A stretch of 14,885 bases of DNA from an uncultured Bacteroidales bacterium (GCA_945982095.1 CAMFRR010000003.1:1-14885); one strand, 5' to 3'; counted from the stretch's first letter, positions 1 to 8,039 are shown. Program-made: numbers and translations. The notes: generated by a model not told the origin, from the letters alone.

Positions 1-984
1 GTACTTGACAGTCCTTACATACTCCTTACAGACAAGAAAATCAGCACGATGAAAGACCTGATGCCTGTGCTTGAACCAATCGCACGTGAAGGCAAGGCCC
101 TGCTCATCATCGCTGAAGATGTTGAGGGAGAAGCTCTTTCTACCCTTATCGTGAACAAACTCCGTGGTACGCTCAAGATAGCAGCCGTGAAAGCCCCTGG
201 CTTCGGTGACCGCCGCAAAGAGATGCTTCAGGATATTGCAGTGCTCACAGGAGCTACCGTTGTCAGCGAAGAGCGTGGCTACACTCTTGAGAACGCAAGC
301 CTGGCAATGTTGGGCAAGGCTGAGAAGGTTGTTGTGGACAAGGAGAATACCACAATTGTCAACGGTGCAGGTTCAAAAGAAGAGATTGCAGAGCGTGTTT
401 CTTTGATACGCAAACAGATTGAACTCGCCACATCAGATTACGACAAAGAGAAACTCAAAGAGCGTCTCGGCAAACTTGCAGGCGGTGTTGCAGTGCTTTA
501 TGTTGGCGCAGCTTCAGAGCTTGAGATGAAGGAGAAGAAAGATCGCGTTGAAGATGCACTGAGTGCAACCCGTGCTGCTGTAGAAGAGGGAATTGTCCCT
601 GGTGGCGGTGTAGCTTATATACGTGCTACCAAGGCTCTTGAAGGCCTCTGTGGCGTAAATTCTGATGAGACCACAGGTATTAAGATTGTGGCTCGCGCAA
701 TTGAGGAGCCTCTTCGTCAGATTGCAGCTAATGCAGGCCTGGAGGGCAGCGTAATCATCAACAAGGTTCGCGAGGGCGAGGATGATTTCGGCTACAATGC
801 AAGGACTGAGGAATATGTGCATATGTTTGAGGCTGGTGTAATAGATCCTACCAAGGTGGCCCGTGTTGCCCTTGAGAACGCAGCTTCAGTTGCAGGAATG
901 TTCCTGACTACAGAATGTGCCATTGCTGATCTCCCTGAGCCTGAACCTGCAGTTCCTGCCGGCGGAATGGGCGGCATGATGTAA
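1..984 (+). CDS. groEL: Chaperonin GroEL, C-terminal part (5' end cut by window)
   Basis: This is the 60-kDa chaperonin subunit, which forms the double-ring cytoplasmic folding chamber closed by GroES. The reading frame is open from the first base, and 327 residues are visible. Compared with the usual ~545 residues, roughly the first 215 (the equatorial ATP-binding half and part of the apical domain) lie left of the window. Recognisable blocks are the apical segment [15 protein letters not shown], then [18 protein letters not shown], then [14 protein letters not shown] leading into the intermediate domain. The returning equatorial domain follows with [32 protein letters not shown] and YGYNA-like [10 protein letters not shown]. 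The protein ends in the flexible Gly-Met tail GGMGGMM. An internal ATG at base 49 is not the real start, because conserved GroEL sequence ([12 protein letters not shown]) precedes it. The gene converges on the sugar-utilisation operon and is functionally unrelated housekeeping. Identification is by strong family resemblance. Confidence 0.98.
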   Translation, partial: VLDSPYILLTDKKISTMKDLMPVLEPIAREGKALLIIAEDVEGEALSTLIVNKLRGTLKIAAVKAPGFGDRRKEMLQDIAVLTGATVVSEERGYTLENASLAMLGKAEKVVVDKENTTIVNGAGSKEEIAERVSLIRKQIELATSDYDKEKLKERLGKLAGGVAVLYVGAASELEMKEKKDRVEDALSATRAAVEEGIVPGGGVAYIRATKALEGLCGVNSDETTGIKIVARAIEEPLRQIAANAGLEGSVIINKVREGEDDFGYNARTEEYVHMFEAGVIDPTKVARVALENAASVAGMFLTTECAIADLPEPEPAVPAGGMGGMM

Positions 985-1006
985 AGATACAGGCCCTTGG
1001 GTCCAT

Positions 1007-1047
1007 AAAAATGGTGACCGCAGTTTGAAGCTGCGGTCACTGTTTTT
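1007..1047. terminator. Bidirectional intrinsic terminator between groEL and the GH3 gene
   Basis: A perfect 10-bp inverted repeat (1014-1023 with 1031-1040, arm GTGACCGCAG) encloses a 7-nt loop. On the plus strand it is followed by TGTTTTT (1041-1047), 30 bp after the groEL stop. On the minus strand the same stem is followed by CATTTTT (complement of 1007-1013), so it can also stop the operon arriving from the GH3 gene, whose stop codon is at 1082. On the plus strand the stem can be extended by two G-U pairs and five A-U pairs. No other feature is seen in the 97-bp gap. Confidence 0.9.
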
Positions 1048-1081
1048 ATAAGGAATTTTAAGTTTAGTAAGAAACAAAGCC

Positions 1082-3463
1082 TTATTGAATATTGAATTTG
1101 GCTGTGAGGCCGGCTACTGAAGCCATGAACTCACCCGGCTCGAGAACCCACTGGAGATTCTCATTCACAAAGCTCAGGTCGTTCTTCGGAACCCTCAAAG
1201 TGACTGTTGTAGTCTGTCCCGGAGCAAGCTCGATTTTCTCAAACGCACGAAGGCGCCTCAAATCTGGGGTAAGGGATGCCACGAGGTCGGAAATGAACAG
1301 AAGAACAGGTTCTTTGACTGAACGGTCTGAAGCGTTGTGGAGAGTGACATGGGCAAGCACGTCATCGCCCTCAAGTTCCACCTTCAAATCTGAATATTCA
1401 ACCTTTGAATATGAGAGTCCATAGCCGAACTGCCACTGTACACTCGTATTCGCAGAATAATTATACGCTCCTTCCATTGTACCTGTGTATTCGCATGGCT
1501 TGCAATCATAGGTGATGAAAGATCCATGATACTTAGGATAGGTGTAAGGAAGACGGCCTGAGAAGTTGGATTCGCCGCTCAGCAAGTTTGCCAGAGCATC
1601 AGAACCATAGTTGCCTGGAAGGAAGGTGTGGACTATGCCCTTTGCAAGAGGTTCAATCTCCCTGATGAGACGTGGACGGCCTTCATTGAGCACGAGTATG
1701 ACAGGCTTGCCGCTTTGCGCAAGGCTCTGTACCATTTCTATCTGGTTCCTTGACAGAGTGAGATCATCAATGTTGCCCGGAGTCTCGGTGTAGGAGTTTT
1801 CGCCTATGAAGGCAATTATCACATCAGCCCTGGCAATCTTGTCGCCTGTACGGTTTCCGTCCATGATTGCAAGTTCTGGAAGATGATTGTCCAGCCTGAA
1901 ATCCTTGTTGTCATATGCGACCATCTCGCTGAATTCCACATTCTCGCTGCCGAACTTCTCTACGATTGCATCATAGAAGGTGTGATATTTTCCTATCTCA
2001 CGGCATATGGCGTCTGTCTTATCTCCTTGCCAGGTATATGACCAGCCACCGTTCATAGGACGGAAATTGTTGGAGTTTGGACCACAAACGAAAATCTTCT
2101 GTCCTTTTTTGAGAGGGAGTATATTGTCATCGTTCTTGAGCAGAACCATACATTCCTCAGCCATCTTGATGGCTTCTTGAGCGAAGGCATCGCTGCCGAA
2201 ATCCTTGTACAGAGTCTTGAGACCTGTCACTTTCTTGCGTCCTCGGCCGCTGTCCTCATATTGGATGTCCCAGGTCTTGCGGTCGAGCAGGCCTATACGT
2301 ATCTTCAGCCTGAGTATGCGGCGCACTGCATCGTCGATTCGTGACATTGGCACTTTACCCTCATTGACATTCTCCATGAGCAGGGTGCAGAAGTCTGTAG
2401 AATAAGGGTCCATAGTCATATCTATACCCGCATTGATTGCGAGGGCGATAGCCTCTTTCTTGTTGGCTGCAACACGGTCACGCTTCCATATGTTGTCTAT
2501 GTCAGCCCAGTCTGTAACTACCATTCCATCCCAATCCAGGCCTTCCTTGAGCCACTGTGTAAGCAGAATGTGGTTTGCGTGGAAAGGCACGCCGTTGTTG
2601 TTGGCTGAATTGACCATTACGCTCAGAGCTCCGGCCTTGCAGCATGCTGCAAAAGGAACGAAGTATTTCTCCATCATCTCGCGATATGTTACGGATGAAG
2701 GGGTGCGGTCCTTGCCGCTTACGGCAGCGCCATAGGCGAGATAATGCTTTAGACAGGCAGCTACATTGTTCATGCCTATGTGGTTAGGGTCTTCGCCCTG
2801 CAGACCCTGAGTGAGGGCCACGGCCATTTTCGAGTTAAGGAGTACATCCTCGCCGAAGCTTTCCCAAACACGTGGCCACAGTGGAGAACGGGCAATATCC
2901 ATCACAGGGGAATAAACCCAAGGAATGAGACAGGCGCGGCTCTCGTATGCAGTAATTTCGCCAATGCGTTTAGGAATCTCCACATTGAAAGAAGCACCCT
3001 GGCTTACCTCCTGAGGGAACATGGTGGCGCCATAGGTATAGCTGGCGCCGTGTATGCAGTCCACACCATAAATCTGAGGAACACCGGTGTGGAACTCCGA
3101 TACGCTGTTGAGTGTGCGTATCATTTCTGACCACTGCTGAGGGTTGATGGCAGTGCCATAGGGAACATTAAGTATGGAGCCCACCTTGTATGTTCCGAAG
3201 ACCTTATCACAGGCGCTGGCTGAAAGTATGCCGCCTATGGCTTTCATTGACTTGTCGCTCTTTGAAGGCTCGGCCGGTCCGTAGTACAGAATAGGATCTA
3301 TGGTAAGCTCACACATCTGTCCAACCTTGTCCTCAAGGCTCATCTTGGCAATCAGATCTTCTATCTGAGCCTCAATCTGAGGATCTTTCTGAATGCATTG
3401 GGCATTGATAATTGTAGGCAATGCACTAAATACAGCAACTGCCATAATAATGGATTTATTCAT
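1082..3463 (-). CDS. GH3 family beta-glucosidase / exo-beta-glucanase, secreted
   Basis: This 793-residue glycoside hydrolase family 3 enzyme is expected to release glucose from the non-reducing end of beta-gluco-oligosaccharides by a retaining mechanism. Residues 1-21 are a signal peptide ending in INA, with no convincing lipobox, so it is probably periplasmic. The TIM barrel (about 30-390) contains GVDCIHG (D135, H138), the substrate-binding D189 with WPRVWESFGED (196-206), LKHY (K239, H240), and VVTDW with the likely nucleophile D318. The alpha/beta sandwich (about 430-640) has GGWSYTWQGD (472-481) and IGENSYTET; E560 is the best acid/base candidate by resemblance to barley ExoI. A fibronectin-III-like domain closes the protein (about 690-793). 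It is the last gene of the operon, starting 3 bp after the transporter stop, which indicates co-transcription. Linkage preference (beta-1,4, beta-1,3 or xyloside) cannot be read from the sequence. Confidence 0.95.
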   Translation of the reverse strand: MNKSIIMAVAVFSALPTIINAQCIQKDPQIEAQIEDLIAKMSLEDKVGQMCELTIDPILYYGPAEPSKSDKSMKAIGGILSASACDKVFGTYKVGSILNVPYGTAINPQQWSEMIRTLNSVSEFHTGVPQIYGVDCIHGASYTYGATMFPQEVSQGASFNVEIPKRIGEITAYESRACLIPWVYSPVMDIARSPLWPRVWESFGEDVLLNSKMAVALTQGLQGEDPNHIGMNNVAACLKHYLAYGAAVSGKDRTPSSVTYREMMEKYFVPFAACCKAGALSVMVNSANNNGVPFHANHILLTQWLKEGLDWDGMVVTDWADIDNIWKRDRVAANKKEAIALAINAGIDMTMDPYSTDFCTLLMENVNEGKVPMSRIDDAVRRILRLKIRIGLLDRKTWDIQYEDSGRGRKKVTGLKTLYKDFGSDAFAQEAIKMAEECMVLLKNDDNILPLKKGQKIFVCGPNSNNFRPMNGGWSYTWQGDKTDAICREIGKYHTFYDAIVEKFGSENVEFSEMVAYDNKDFRLDNHLPELAIMDGNRTGDKIARADVIIAFIGENSYTETPGNIDDLTLSRNQIEMVQSLAQSGKPVILVLNEGRPRLIREIEPLAKGIVHTFLPGNYGSDALANLLSGESNFSGRLPYTYPKYHGSFITYDCKPCEYTGTMEGAYNYSANTSVQWQFGYGLSYSKVEYSDLKVELEGDDVLAHVTLHNASDRSVKEPVLLFISDLVASLTPDLRRLRAFEKIELAPGQTTTVTLRVPKNDLSFVNENLQWVLEPGEFMASVAGLTAKFNIQ

Positions 3464-3466
3464 AAA

Positions 3467-4804
3467 TTATTTCTTGATTGGGTATTTGTAAATGAGGTAG
3501 AGCATAATGACACTCACCGCAGCAGGTATGAGCGAGAATAGGGCCCAAACCATTGTGCGTACACTCTCTTCACAACCTGCGGCTATGATTGGCTCAGTGG
3601 AACCTTCAGGGGTATGAAGGCCGGCCCAGCCGAGGAAGAGGGTTATGAGAGCGCCTGAAATGGCAGAACCGAACTTCTGGGACATGGTACCAGAAGAAAA
3701 TATGAGACCTGTGGATGATGTACCGTTCTTCTCTGTGGCATAGTCAGCCACATCCGCATACATGGACCAGAGCAGAGGCGAGTATATGCCTATACCTATT
3801 GAGGTAAGGATTACCAATGCTATCATTGCCCATATATAGGCCGCATCCATAGGGATGAAGAAGAACAGGATTGAAGTGACAAGACATATGAGTCCTGAAT
3901 AGATGAAAGCCCTCTTCTTGGAGCCTGCCCATCTTGTAAACTTAGGAGACAGACCGCCTGCAATCATGCAGACAACTTCACCGAAAGTCATGAAAACGGT
4001 ATAGTTGATTATGAGGCCTGTCACTGTGATCTCGGTAGGGAGACAGTAAGTGAACATATAGGCGGCGGCAGCATAGCGGAAACCGTTGAAAAAGTTTGTG
4101 CATATGCCCACGAGGGTGAGGTAAATCCACGGTTTGTTCCTGAAAAGGTCGGCGAAAGGCTTGAAAGAGAACTTCTCGGCACGCACAGGTTTGAGTCTTT
4201 CCTTGGTAAACATGCCACAGAGGAAGGTCATCAAGGCAGCAAGGGTACCGAATACAACGCCGATAACGGCATATTGATGAGCCGGAGTGCCTCCTATCAT
4301 TTTCTGCACATATGGGAAGCTGAGTAGGGTAACGAAACCCATTGCATAGGCACCCACCATGCGATATGACGAGAACTCGTTTTTCTCATTGTCATCATCG
4401 GTCATTACGCCAAGCAGTGAACCATATGGTACATTGACAGCGGTGTAGGTGGCCATCATGATGAGATAAAGGCTGTAGGCCCATATGCGTTTGCCCACGG
4501 GGCCGAAATCAGGAGTGTAGAGCAGAAGGGCAAATACCAATCCGAGAGGTATGGCGCCGAAGATGAGCCATGGGCGATATGTACCCCATCGGCTCTGTGT
4601 ACGGTCGGCCAGAGATCCCATGAGAGGGTCGGTGACCACGTCAAACATTCGTGCAATAAGCATCAGGGCTGCTGTGTCAGCAAGGCTGAGGCCATAAATG
4701 TTGGTGAAGAAGAAAGGGAATGCTATGGACATCACTTTCCAAGTGATTCCGCCGGCTGCGGCGTCGCCCAAAGCGTAAGCGATTTTTTCTTTTATGGATG
4801 CCAT
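3467..4804 (-). CDS. GPH-family (MelB-like) sugar:cation symporter
   Basis: This 445-residue inner-membrane transporter of the major facilitator superfamily belongs to the glycoside-pentoside-hexuronide:cation symporter group. It is hydrophobic throughout, consistent with 12 membrane segments, and has no cleavable signal. Family hallmarks are YALGD near residue 10, ARMFDVVTDPLMG (51-63), RTQSRWGTYRPW (68-79) and NVPYGSLLG followed by a charged loop to SSYR (124-148). D55 and D59 match by number and context the cation-site aspartates of MelB. The MelB sugar-site aspartate (D19) seems to be a glycine here in an ungapped local alignment, so the substrate need not be an alpha-galactoside. In this operon, with a cytoplasmic GH94, a beta-linked gluco-disaccharide such as cellobiose is the inferred cargo; free glucose from the GH3 enzyme is an alternative. 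The start is 105 bp past the preceding gene, behind a terminator-like hairpin, and no strong Shine-Dalgarno is present. Confidence 0.93.
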   Translation of the reverse strand: MASIKEKIAYALGDAAAGGITWKVMSIAFPFFFTNIYGLSLADTAALMLIARMFDVVTDPLMGSLADRTQSRWGTYRPWLIFGAIPLGLVFALLLYTPDFGPVGKRIWAYSLYLIMMATYTAVNVPYGSLLGVMTDDDNEKNEFSSYRMVGAYAMGFVTLLSFPYVQKMIGGTPAHQYAVIGVVFGTLAALMTFLCGMFTKERLKPVRAEKFSFKPFADLFRNKPWIYLTLVGICTNFFNGFRYAAAAYMFTYCLPTEITVTGLIINYTVFMTFGEVVCMIAGGLSPKFTRWAGSKKRAFIYSGLICLVTSILFFFIPMDAAYIWAMIALVILTSIGIGIYSPLLWSMYADVADYATEKNGTSSTGLIFSSGTMSQKFGSAISGALITLFLGWAGLHTPEGSTEPIIAAGCEESVRTMVWALFSLIPAAVSVIMLYLIYKYPIKK

Positions 4805-4844
4805 TCTGTCTTGAAATTTTTAGGGTTCAGTCCTGCAATATAGC

Positions 4845-4887
4845 AAAAAAACAGGAGATATCAGCTCTTGGGAGAGAAGATATCTCC
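4845..4887 (-). terminator. Intrinsic terminator or attenuator inside the operon
   Basis: Read on the minus strand, a perfect 9-bp stem (4879-4887 with 4854-4862, arm GGAGATATC) encloses a nested 4-bp stem (CTCT/AGAG, 4865-4868 and 4873-4876) with a CCCA loop. The two stems are separated by 2 x 2 unpaired bases. The hairpin is followed by TG and then seven T residues (complement of 4845-4851). This is a textbook rho-independent terminator, 23 bp after the stop of the glycan-binding gene and about 40 bp before the symporter start. The next two genes on the strand belong to the same pathway, so partial read-through that lowers transporter and GH3 transcript levels is a plausible role. Confidence 0.85.
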
Positions 4888-4909
4888 ATATTCTTTCATT
4901 TGTATAATA

Positions 4910-6262
4910 TTACTTGACTGTAACCTTGGTAAGCCTGAAACCGAAACCGGTAATCAGCATGCCTTTCTCGTCAGCAATAGCTTTTGCTTCTGCGCTATAG
5001 TTGATTTCGAATGAATCAGGATAGCTCTCGTGGAATGCGTCAATCTGAGCCACGATATCAACACCCCAGTCGCTGGTGGTAACGCGCAGGGCATGGTACT
5101 CAGCCTCAGGAACCTCATAGTGGAGAGTTATGGTAGCACCTGCCTCAACTCCGGCCAGCTCTGACTGAAGCAGAACGTTGGCATCTCCCCAGTTGATATC
5201 CACACTGCCTTCACAGACAGTGGCCTCGGCTGCAGCACCTCCGGATATAGCCTCAACAGAAGTGAGTCTGAAACCGAAACCGGTGATGAGCATGCCTTTC
5301 TCGTCAATTATAGCTTTAACAGCTTCTGTGTACTTGATTTCGAATGAATCAGGATAGCTCTCGTGGAATGCGTCAATCTGAGCCACGATATCAACACCCC
5401 AGTCGCTGGTGGTAACGCGCAGGGCATGGTACTCGGCATCCGGAATCTCATAATTGAGTATGAGGCTTGCTCCTACCGGAACGTTTGCGAGCATGTCGGC
5501 TGTGATGAGTACATTGGCATCGCCCCAGTTGATATCCACGCTGCCTTCCCAAACTTTCTCCTTGCTTACACCAGGATCAACAAATTCATCAGCATGTACG
5601 CCAACAAGACCTGCACCGAAACGCTCGCCTGCAGAAGTTTCGAGAATAAGGCTGTATGATCCCTCTGCAAGGCCTGCCGGAATTTCCACTTCCACTGCAT
5701 CGGCAGAAGCGCTCAAGACTTTGAGCTCTGCCATTGAGGCCTTGGTTTCAGCTACAGGCAGCAGGCCGGCCTTTGTTACGGCAGCCAGGTTGCTGCCGCT
5801 GACCTTCTTGACGCTGCCGGTCTGGAACCAGGTATTCTTGGCATCATTTGCTATCTGAGGATCAGAGTCAAGAGGAAGCACCTTGAGAGTACAGTTGCGG
5901 AAAGTCTCCTTGCCCTTTACAGTAGTAGCGAGGATTTTCACAGAATAGTCGCCTGCGAGCAGATAGGTCTCAATGTGGCGGCCATTTTCTGTCACTCCGT
6001 CAGTATAGGCCTCACCGTTGAGGAACCAGCTGACTGTAGTGTATTCCCTTGGTGTGACGATGACGTCGAAAGTGAATGCGGCATCTCTTGATATGGTTGG
6101 AAGGTTGGATGGTTTTCCGCCATCCATCTCAGGGATGTCCGTGTTGAGTATACGAGGATAATCATCCTCACCGGCTGTGATATAAGGATCCTGTTGTTTG
6201 GTACATGCCATGAAGGCCATGACAGCAGCAAGAGCCGGACAAATATATTTGTAAATTTTCAT
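4910..6262 (-). CDS. SusE/F-position surface glycan-binding lipoprotein with duplicated C-terminal module
   Basis: This 450-residue lipoprotein sits where SusE/SusF or SGBP genes sit in PULs and is inferred to bind the target glycan outside the cell. The signal ends in FMAC, giving lipidation at C20; the following residues, TKQQDPY, give a flexible linker. Visible parts are a PKD/Ig-like domain (about 60-130, with VSWFLNGEAY and LLAGDYSVKI), an IPT-like beta domain (about 132-226, with GLAEGSYSLIL), and two modules of about 104 residues (236-338 and 347-450). Each module has EGSVDINWGDANVL, EYHALRVTTSDWG and KGMLITGFGFRLT. The modules look like beta-sandwich carbohydrate-binding domains, with W246, W288 and their copies as candidate sugar platforms, but I cannot assign a family. 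The start is supported by the signal peptide and an AGGA four bases upstream of ATG. The SusD stop is 17 bp away. Lipoprotein status and position are firm; ligand is inferred. Confidence 0.85.
   Translation of the reverse strand: MKIYKYICPALAAVMAFMACTKQQDPYITAGEDDYPRILNTDIPEMDGGKPSNLPTISRDAAFTFDVIVTPREYTTVSWFLNGEAYTDGVTENGRHIETYLLAGDYSVKILATTVKGKETFRNCTLKVLPLDSDPQIANDAKNTWFQTGSVKKVSGSNLAAVTKAGLLPVAETKASMAELKVLSASADAVEVEIPAGLAEGSYSLILETSAGERFGAGLVGVHADEFVDPGVSKEKVWEGSVDINWGDANVLITADMLANVPVGASLILNYEIPDAEYHALRVTTSDWGVDIVAQIDAFHESYPDSFEIKYTEAVKAIIDEKGMLITGFGFRLTSVEAISGGAAAEATVCEGSVDINWGDANVLLQSELAGVEAGATITLHYEVPEAEYHALRVTTSDWGVDIVAQIDAFHESYPDSFEINYSAEAKAIADEKGMLITGFGFRLTKVTVK
4913..5224 (-). repeat. 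Second copy of the duplicated module (residues 347-450)
   Basis: This is the C-terminal copy of the tandem module in the glycan-binding lipoprotein. It keeps EGSVDINWGD, the central identical block and GMLITGFGFRLT, but has Cys350 where the first copy has Trp238, and it is one residue shorter in the loop after NVL. It reaches the last residue of the protein. Confidence 0.9.
5001..5101 (-). repeat. Exact 101-bp direct repeat, copy in module 2
   Basis: By base-by-base reading this block is identical to 5334-5434, in the same orientation and exactly 333 bp (111 codons) away. It encodes the 33-residue stretch from EYHALRVTTSDWG to DSFEI. The bases on both sides differ between copies, so the identical run has sharp edges. 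Confidence 0.97.
5249..5557 (-). repeat. First copy of the duplicated module (residues 236-338)
   Basis: This is the N-terminal copy of the module, beginning KVWEGSVDINWGD and ending GFRLTSVEAI. A short Gly/Ala-rich linker (ISGGAAAEA, about 339-347) joins it to the second copy. Outside the identical block the two copies differ at many positions, for example ITADMLANVPVGAS against LQSELAGVEAGAT. Confidence 0.9.
5334..5434 (-). repeat. Exact 101-bp direct repeat, copy in module 1
   Basis: This is the partner of the block at 5001-5101, with no mismatch over 101 bases. Both copies are in the same reading frame, so recombination between them would remove or add exactly 111 codons without a frameshift. 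Confidence 0.97.
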
Positions 6263-6279
6263 CTTTTCCTGGTGTTTCG

Positions 6280-8016
6280 TTATTTAACAACATTCTCTGC
6301 CACATCCCACCATACTCTCTTGTGCCAATCATCCTTGCCTCCCATGCGGGCAATGGCTTCATCATAACTCTGCTTGTTGTATTTGGCCTCGAGATTAGGG
6401 TATTTCAGACGTACCGGAGTGGTAAGGTTTTCGTCATCATATGTGAAGTCATTAGGATACTTCTCATATTTGGCACGGTCCTCCAGTATAGGGTAACCGC
6501 TGCGGCGCAGGTTGGCCCATGCCTCCATAGGGTTCATAAGATGGAGTATGTATGCCTGGGTGTTGATGCTCTCCTTAGGGTTTGCACCAAGAGGATTTGC
6601 TGCTATGTAGGCTGCAATCTCGCTGTCGCTGATGGTAGGAATCTCGTAATAGCTGTTGAGCATCTTCATTGCATCGGTAATGCCTTTCTCATAGTATTCC
6701 TGCATTGAACCGGAAACCCATCCAAGGATAACAGCCTCTGCGAGCAGGAAGTTGACCTCAGCCGAAGTCATGAGTACGCCTGGGCAATTTGCCTTCTCCA
6801 GTTTGATTGAAAGGAAAGGACGCAGCATGCGGACATTATAGTTGGCCTTATCGAAACCGGCATCAGGATACTGGGCCACAAGACGTTCAAGAGTAGGAAT
6901 CTTGTCGTTTGAAGGGGCATTAATCCAGTTGTGCCACCATGCGGCACCTACCACGCAGGCATATTGCTGGCCTTCTGGGAGCTGACCCTCAGCGCTGTTC
7001 TGGAAGGCACGGACCTCATCGGTAACGTCCACGTTCCACTCGTCGTCAGCCTTGACTGAGCTTCTCTTAGGATTGAGATAATGACGGCAGATACGGTAAA
7101 GACGGGGATCTGACATGTTCTTCATGAGGTTGAAGAAAGTTGCGCATACAAAGGTAGGAGAATCTGAATCCTGACCGTAAAGCATCTCGCCCAGAGCGTT
7201 CACACGGAAGTCAAATTTCTCTGCACCCTGATAGAGAGTGAATGGGGAATCTGTATATTTGATGTAGGCATTCTGGTCTATATTGCTGATATAGCCGCAT
7301 GGAGCGTCAAGAGACTTTTTGAATTCTTCACGGGCCTTTTCAGGAGCCACATCAGAAATACGCATTGCATAACGCATCCTCAGGGAGTTTGCATAGCGGG
7401 TCCAAGACTTGAGGTCTCCTGCATAGCAGCTGACATCACCGGTCACTACGTCTGTAGCACCCTCCGCAATCTGTTTGATGCAGGCATCAAGTTCTTCGAA
7501 GATGAAGTTATATACCTCTTCCTGAGTGTCATACTTAGGGTTGGAAATCTGTTGGAAGTAGCCGAGGCCTGCCTCAGAGCAAGGGATGTCGCCATAAGCA
7601 TCGGTAAGCACTGCGAAAAGATAAGCCCTGTGGATGCGCAGAAGGGCATTTACGTTCTTCTGCTCCGGAGTGCGCATTATTGCATCAGTAAGGTTTTTGA
7701 TGCTCACTGAATAGAGCCTGTCCCATACCTTGCGTGACATATCATTGTCGAAGTGTACTGAACCGGCATAGTTGGATACGTTCCAGCCACCGGCGAAGTG
7801 CTGGGTAAAACCTGTGATGTAGCAGCGGTATGTATCCATCATGTCGAAGTCACCGTAGGTCTGGAGCAGACCGGTAGTGAGCTGGGCATTAGGGTCGATG
7901 GTCGTTGGCTTTGTCTTGTCGGTATTCAGATCAGCGAGGTAATCTGCAGAACAAGACTGGACGAGAGGCATCGCCACGAGTGTCAAAGCAACAAGCTTTA
8001 TGATGTTATTTTTCAT
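6280..8016 (-). CDS. SusD/RagB-like outer-membrane glycan-binding lipoprotein (SusD-like_2 type)
   Basis: This 578-residue lipoprotein is expected to cap the SusC barrel and help capture oligosaccharides for import. The signal peptide ends in VQSC, giving lipidation at C22. The mature part begins with the DYLADLNTDKTKP region typical of the group. Family hallmarks are the helical segment ALLRIHRAYLFAVLTDAYGDIP (about 124-145; only its pattern is used here), SWTRYANSLRMRYAMRIS (204-221), which is characteristic of the SusD-like_2 branch, and the C-terminal MEAWANLRRSGYP-type motif near a conserved Trp. The length fits the family. It lies 23 bp after the SusC stop and 17 bp before the next lipoprotein gene, the standard paired arrangement. 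No strong Shine-Dalgarno is seen. The glycan bound cannot be read from this protein alone; the neighbouring enzymes suggest a beta-glucan. Confidence 0.95.
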   Translation of the reverse strand: MKNNIIKLVALTLVAMPLVQSCSADYLADLNTDKTKPTTIDPNAQLTTGLLQTYGDFDMMDTYRCYITGFTQHFAGGWNVSNYAGSVHFDNDMSRKVWDRLYSVSIKNLTDAIMRTPEQKNVNALLRIHRAYLFAVLTDAYGDIPCSEAGLGYFQQISNPKYDTQEEVYNFIFEELDACIKQIAEGATDVVTGDVSCYAGDLKSWTRYANSLRMRYAMRISDVAPEKAREEFKKSLDAPCGYISNIDQNAYIKYTDSPFTLYQGAEKFDFRVNALGEMLYGQDSDSPTFVCATFFNLMKNMSDPRLYRICRHYLNPKRSSVKADDEWNVDVTDEVRAFQNSAEGQLPEGQQYACVVGAAWWHNWINAPSNDKIPTLERLVAQYPDAGFDKANYNVRMLRPFLSIKLEKANCPGVLMTSAEVNFLLAEAVILGWVSGSMQEYYEKGITDAMKMLNSYYEIPTISDSEIAAYIAANPLGANPKESINTQAYILHLMNPMEAWANLRRSGYPILEDRAKYEKYPNDFTYDDENLTTPVRLKYPNLEAKYNKQSYDEAIARMGGKDDWHKRVWWDVAENVVK

Positions 8017-8039
8017 GTTACAGTCTGTCTGAATTTGGG

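Noticed and set aside
49..984. ATG at 49 as start of a short GroEL-like protein
   Set aside because: Conserved GroEL sequence is encoded in frame from base 1; the gene is simply cut by the window.
1092..3130. Several 60-116-codon plus-strand open frames opposite the GH3 gene
   Set aside because: They are non-overlapping fragments in different frames without signal, domain or start context, all opposite a complete GH3 gene.
4805..4844. Separate promoter for the symporter-GH3 pair
   Set aside because: A TTTG (complement of 4844-4847) and a TATATTG are present on the minus strand, but their spacing does not fit the Bacteroidota -33/-7 pattern (TTTG, about 19-21 bp, TAnnTTTG), and the downstream AT-rich run is a poor match.
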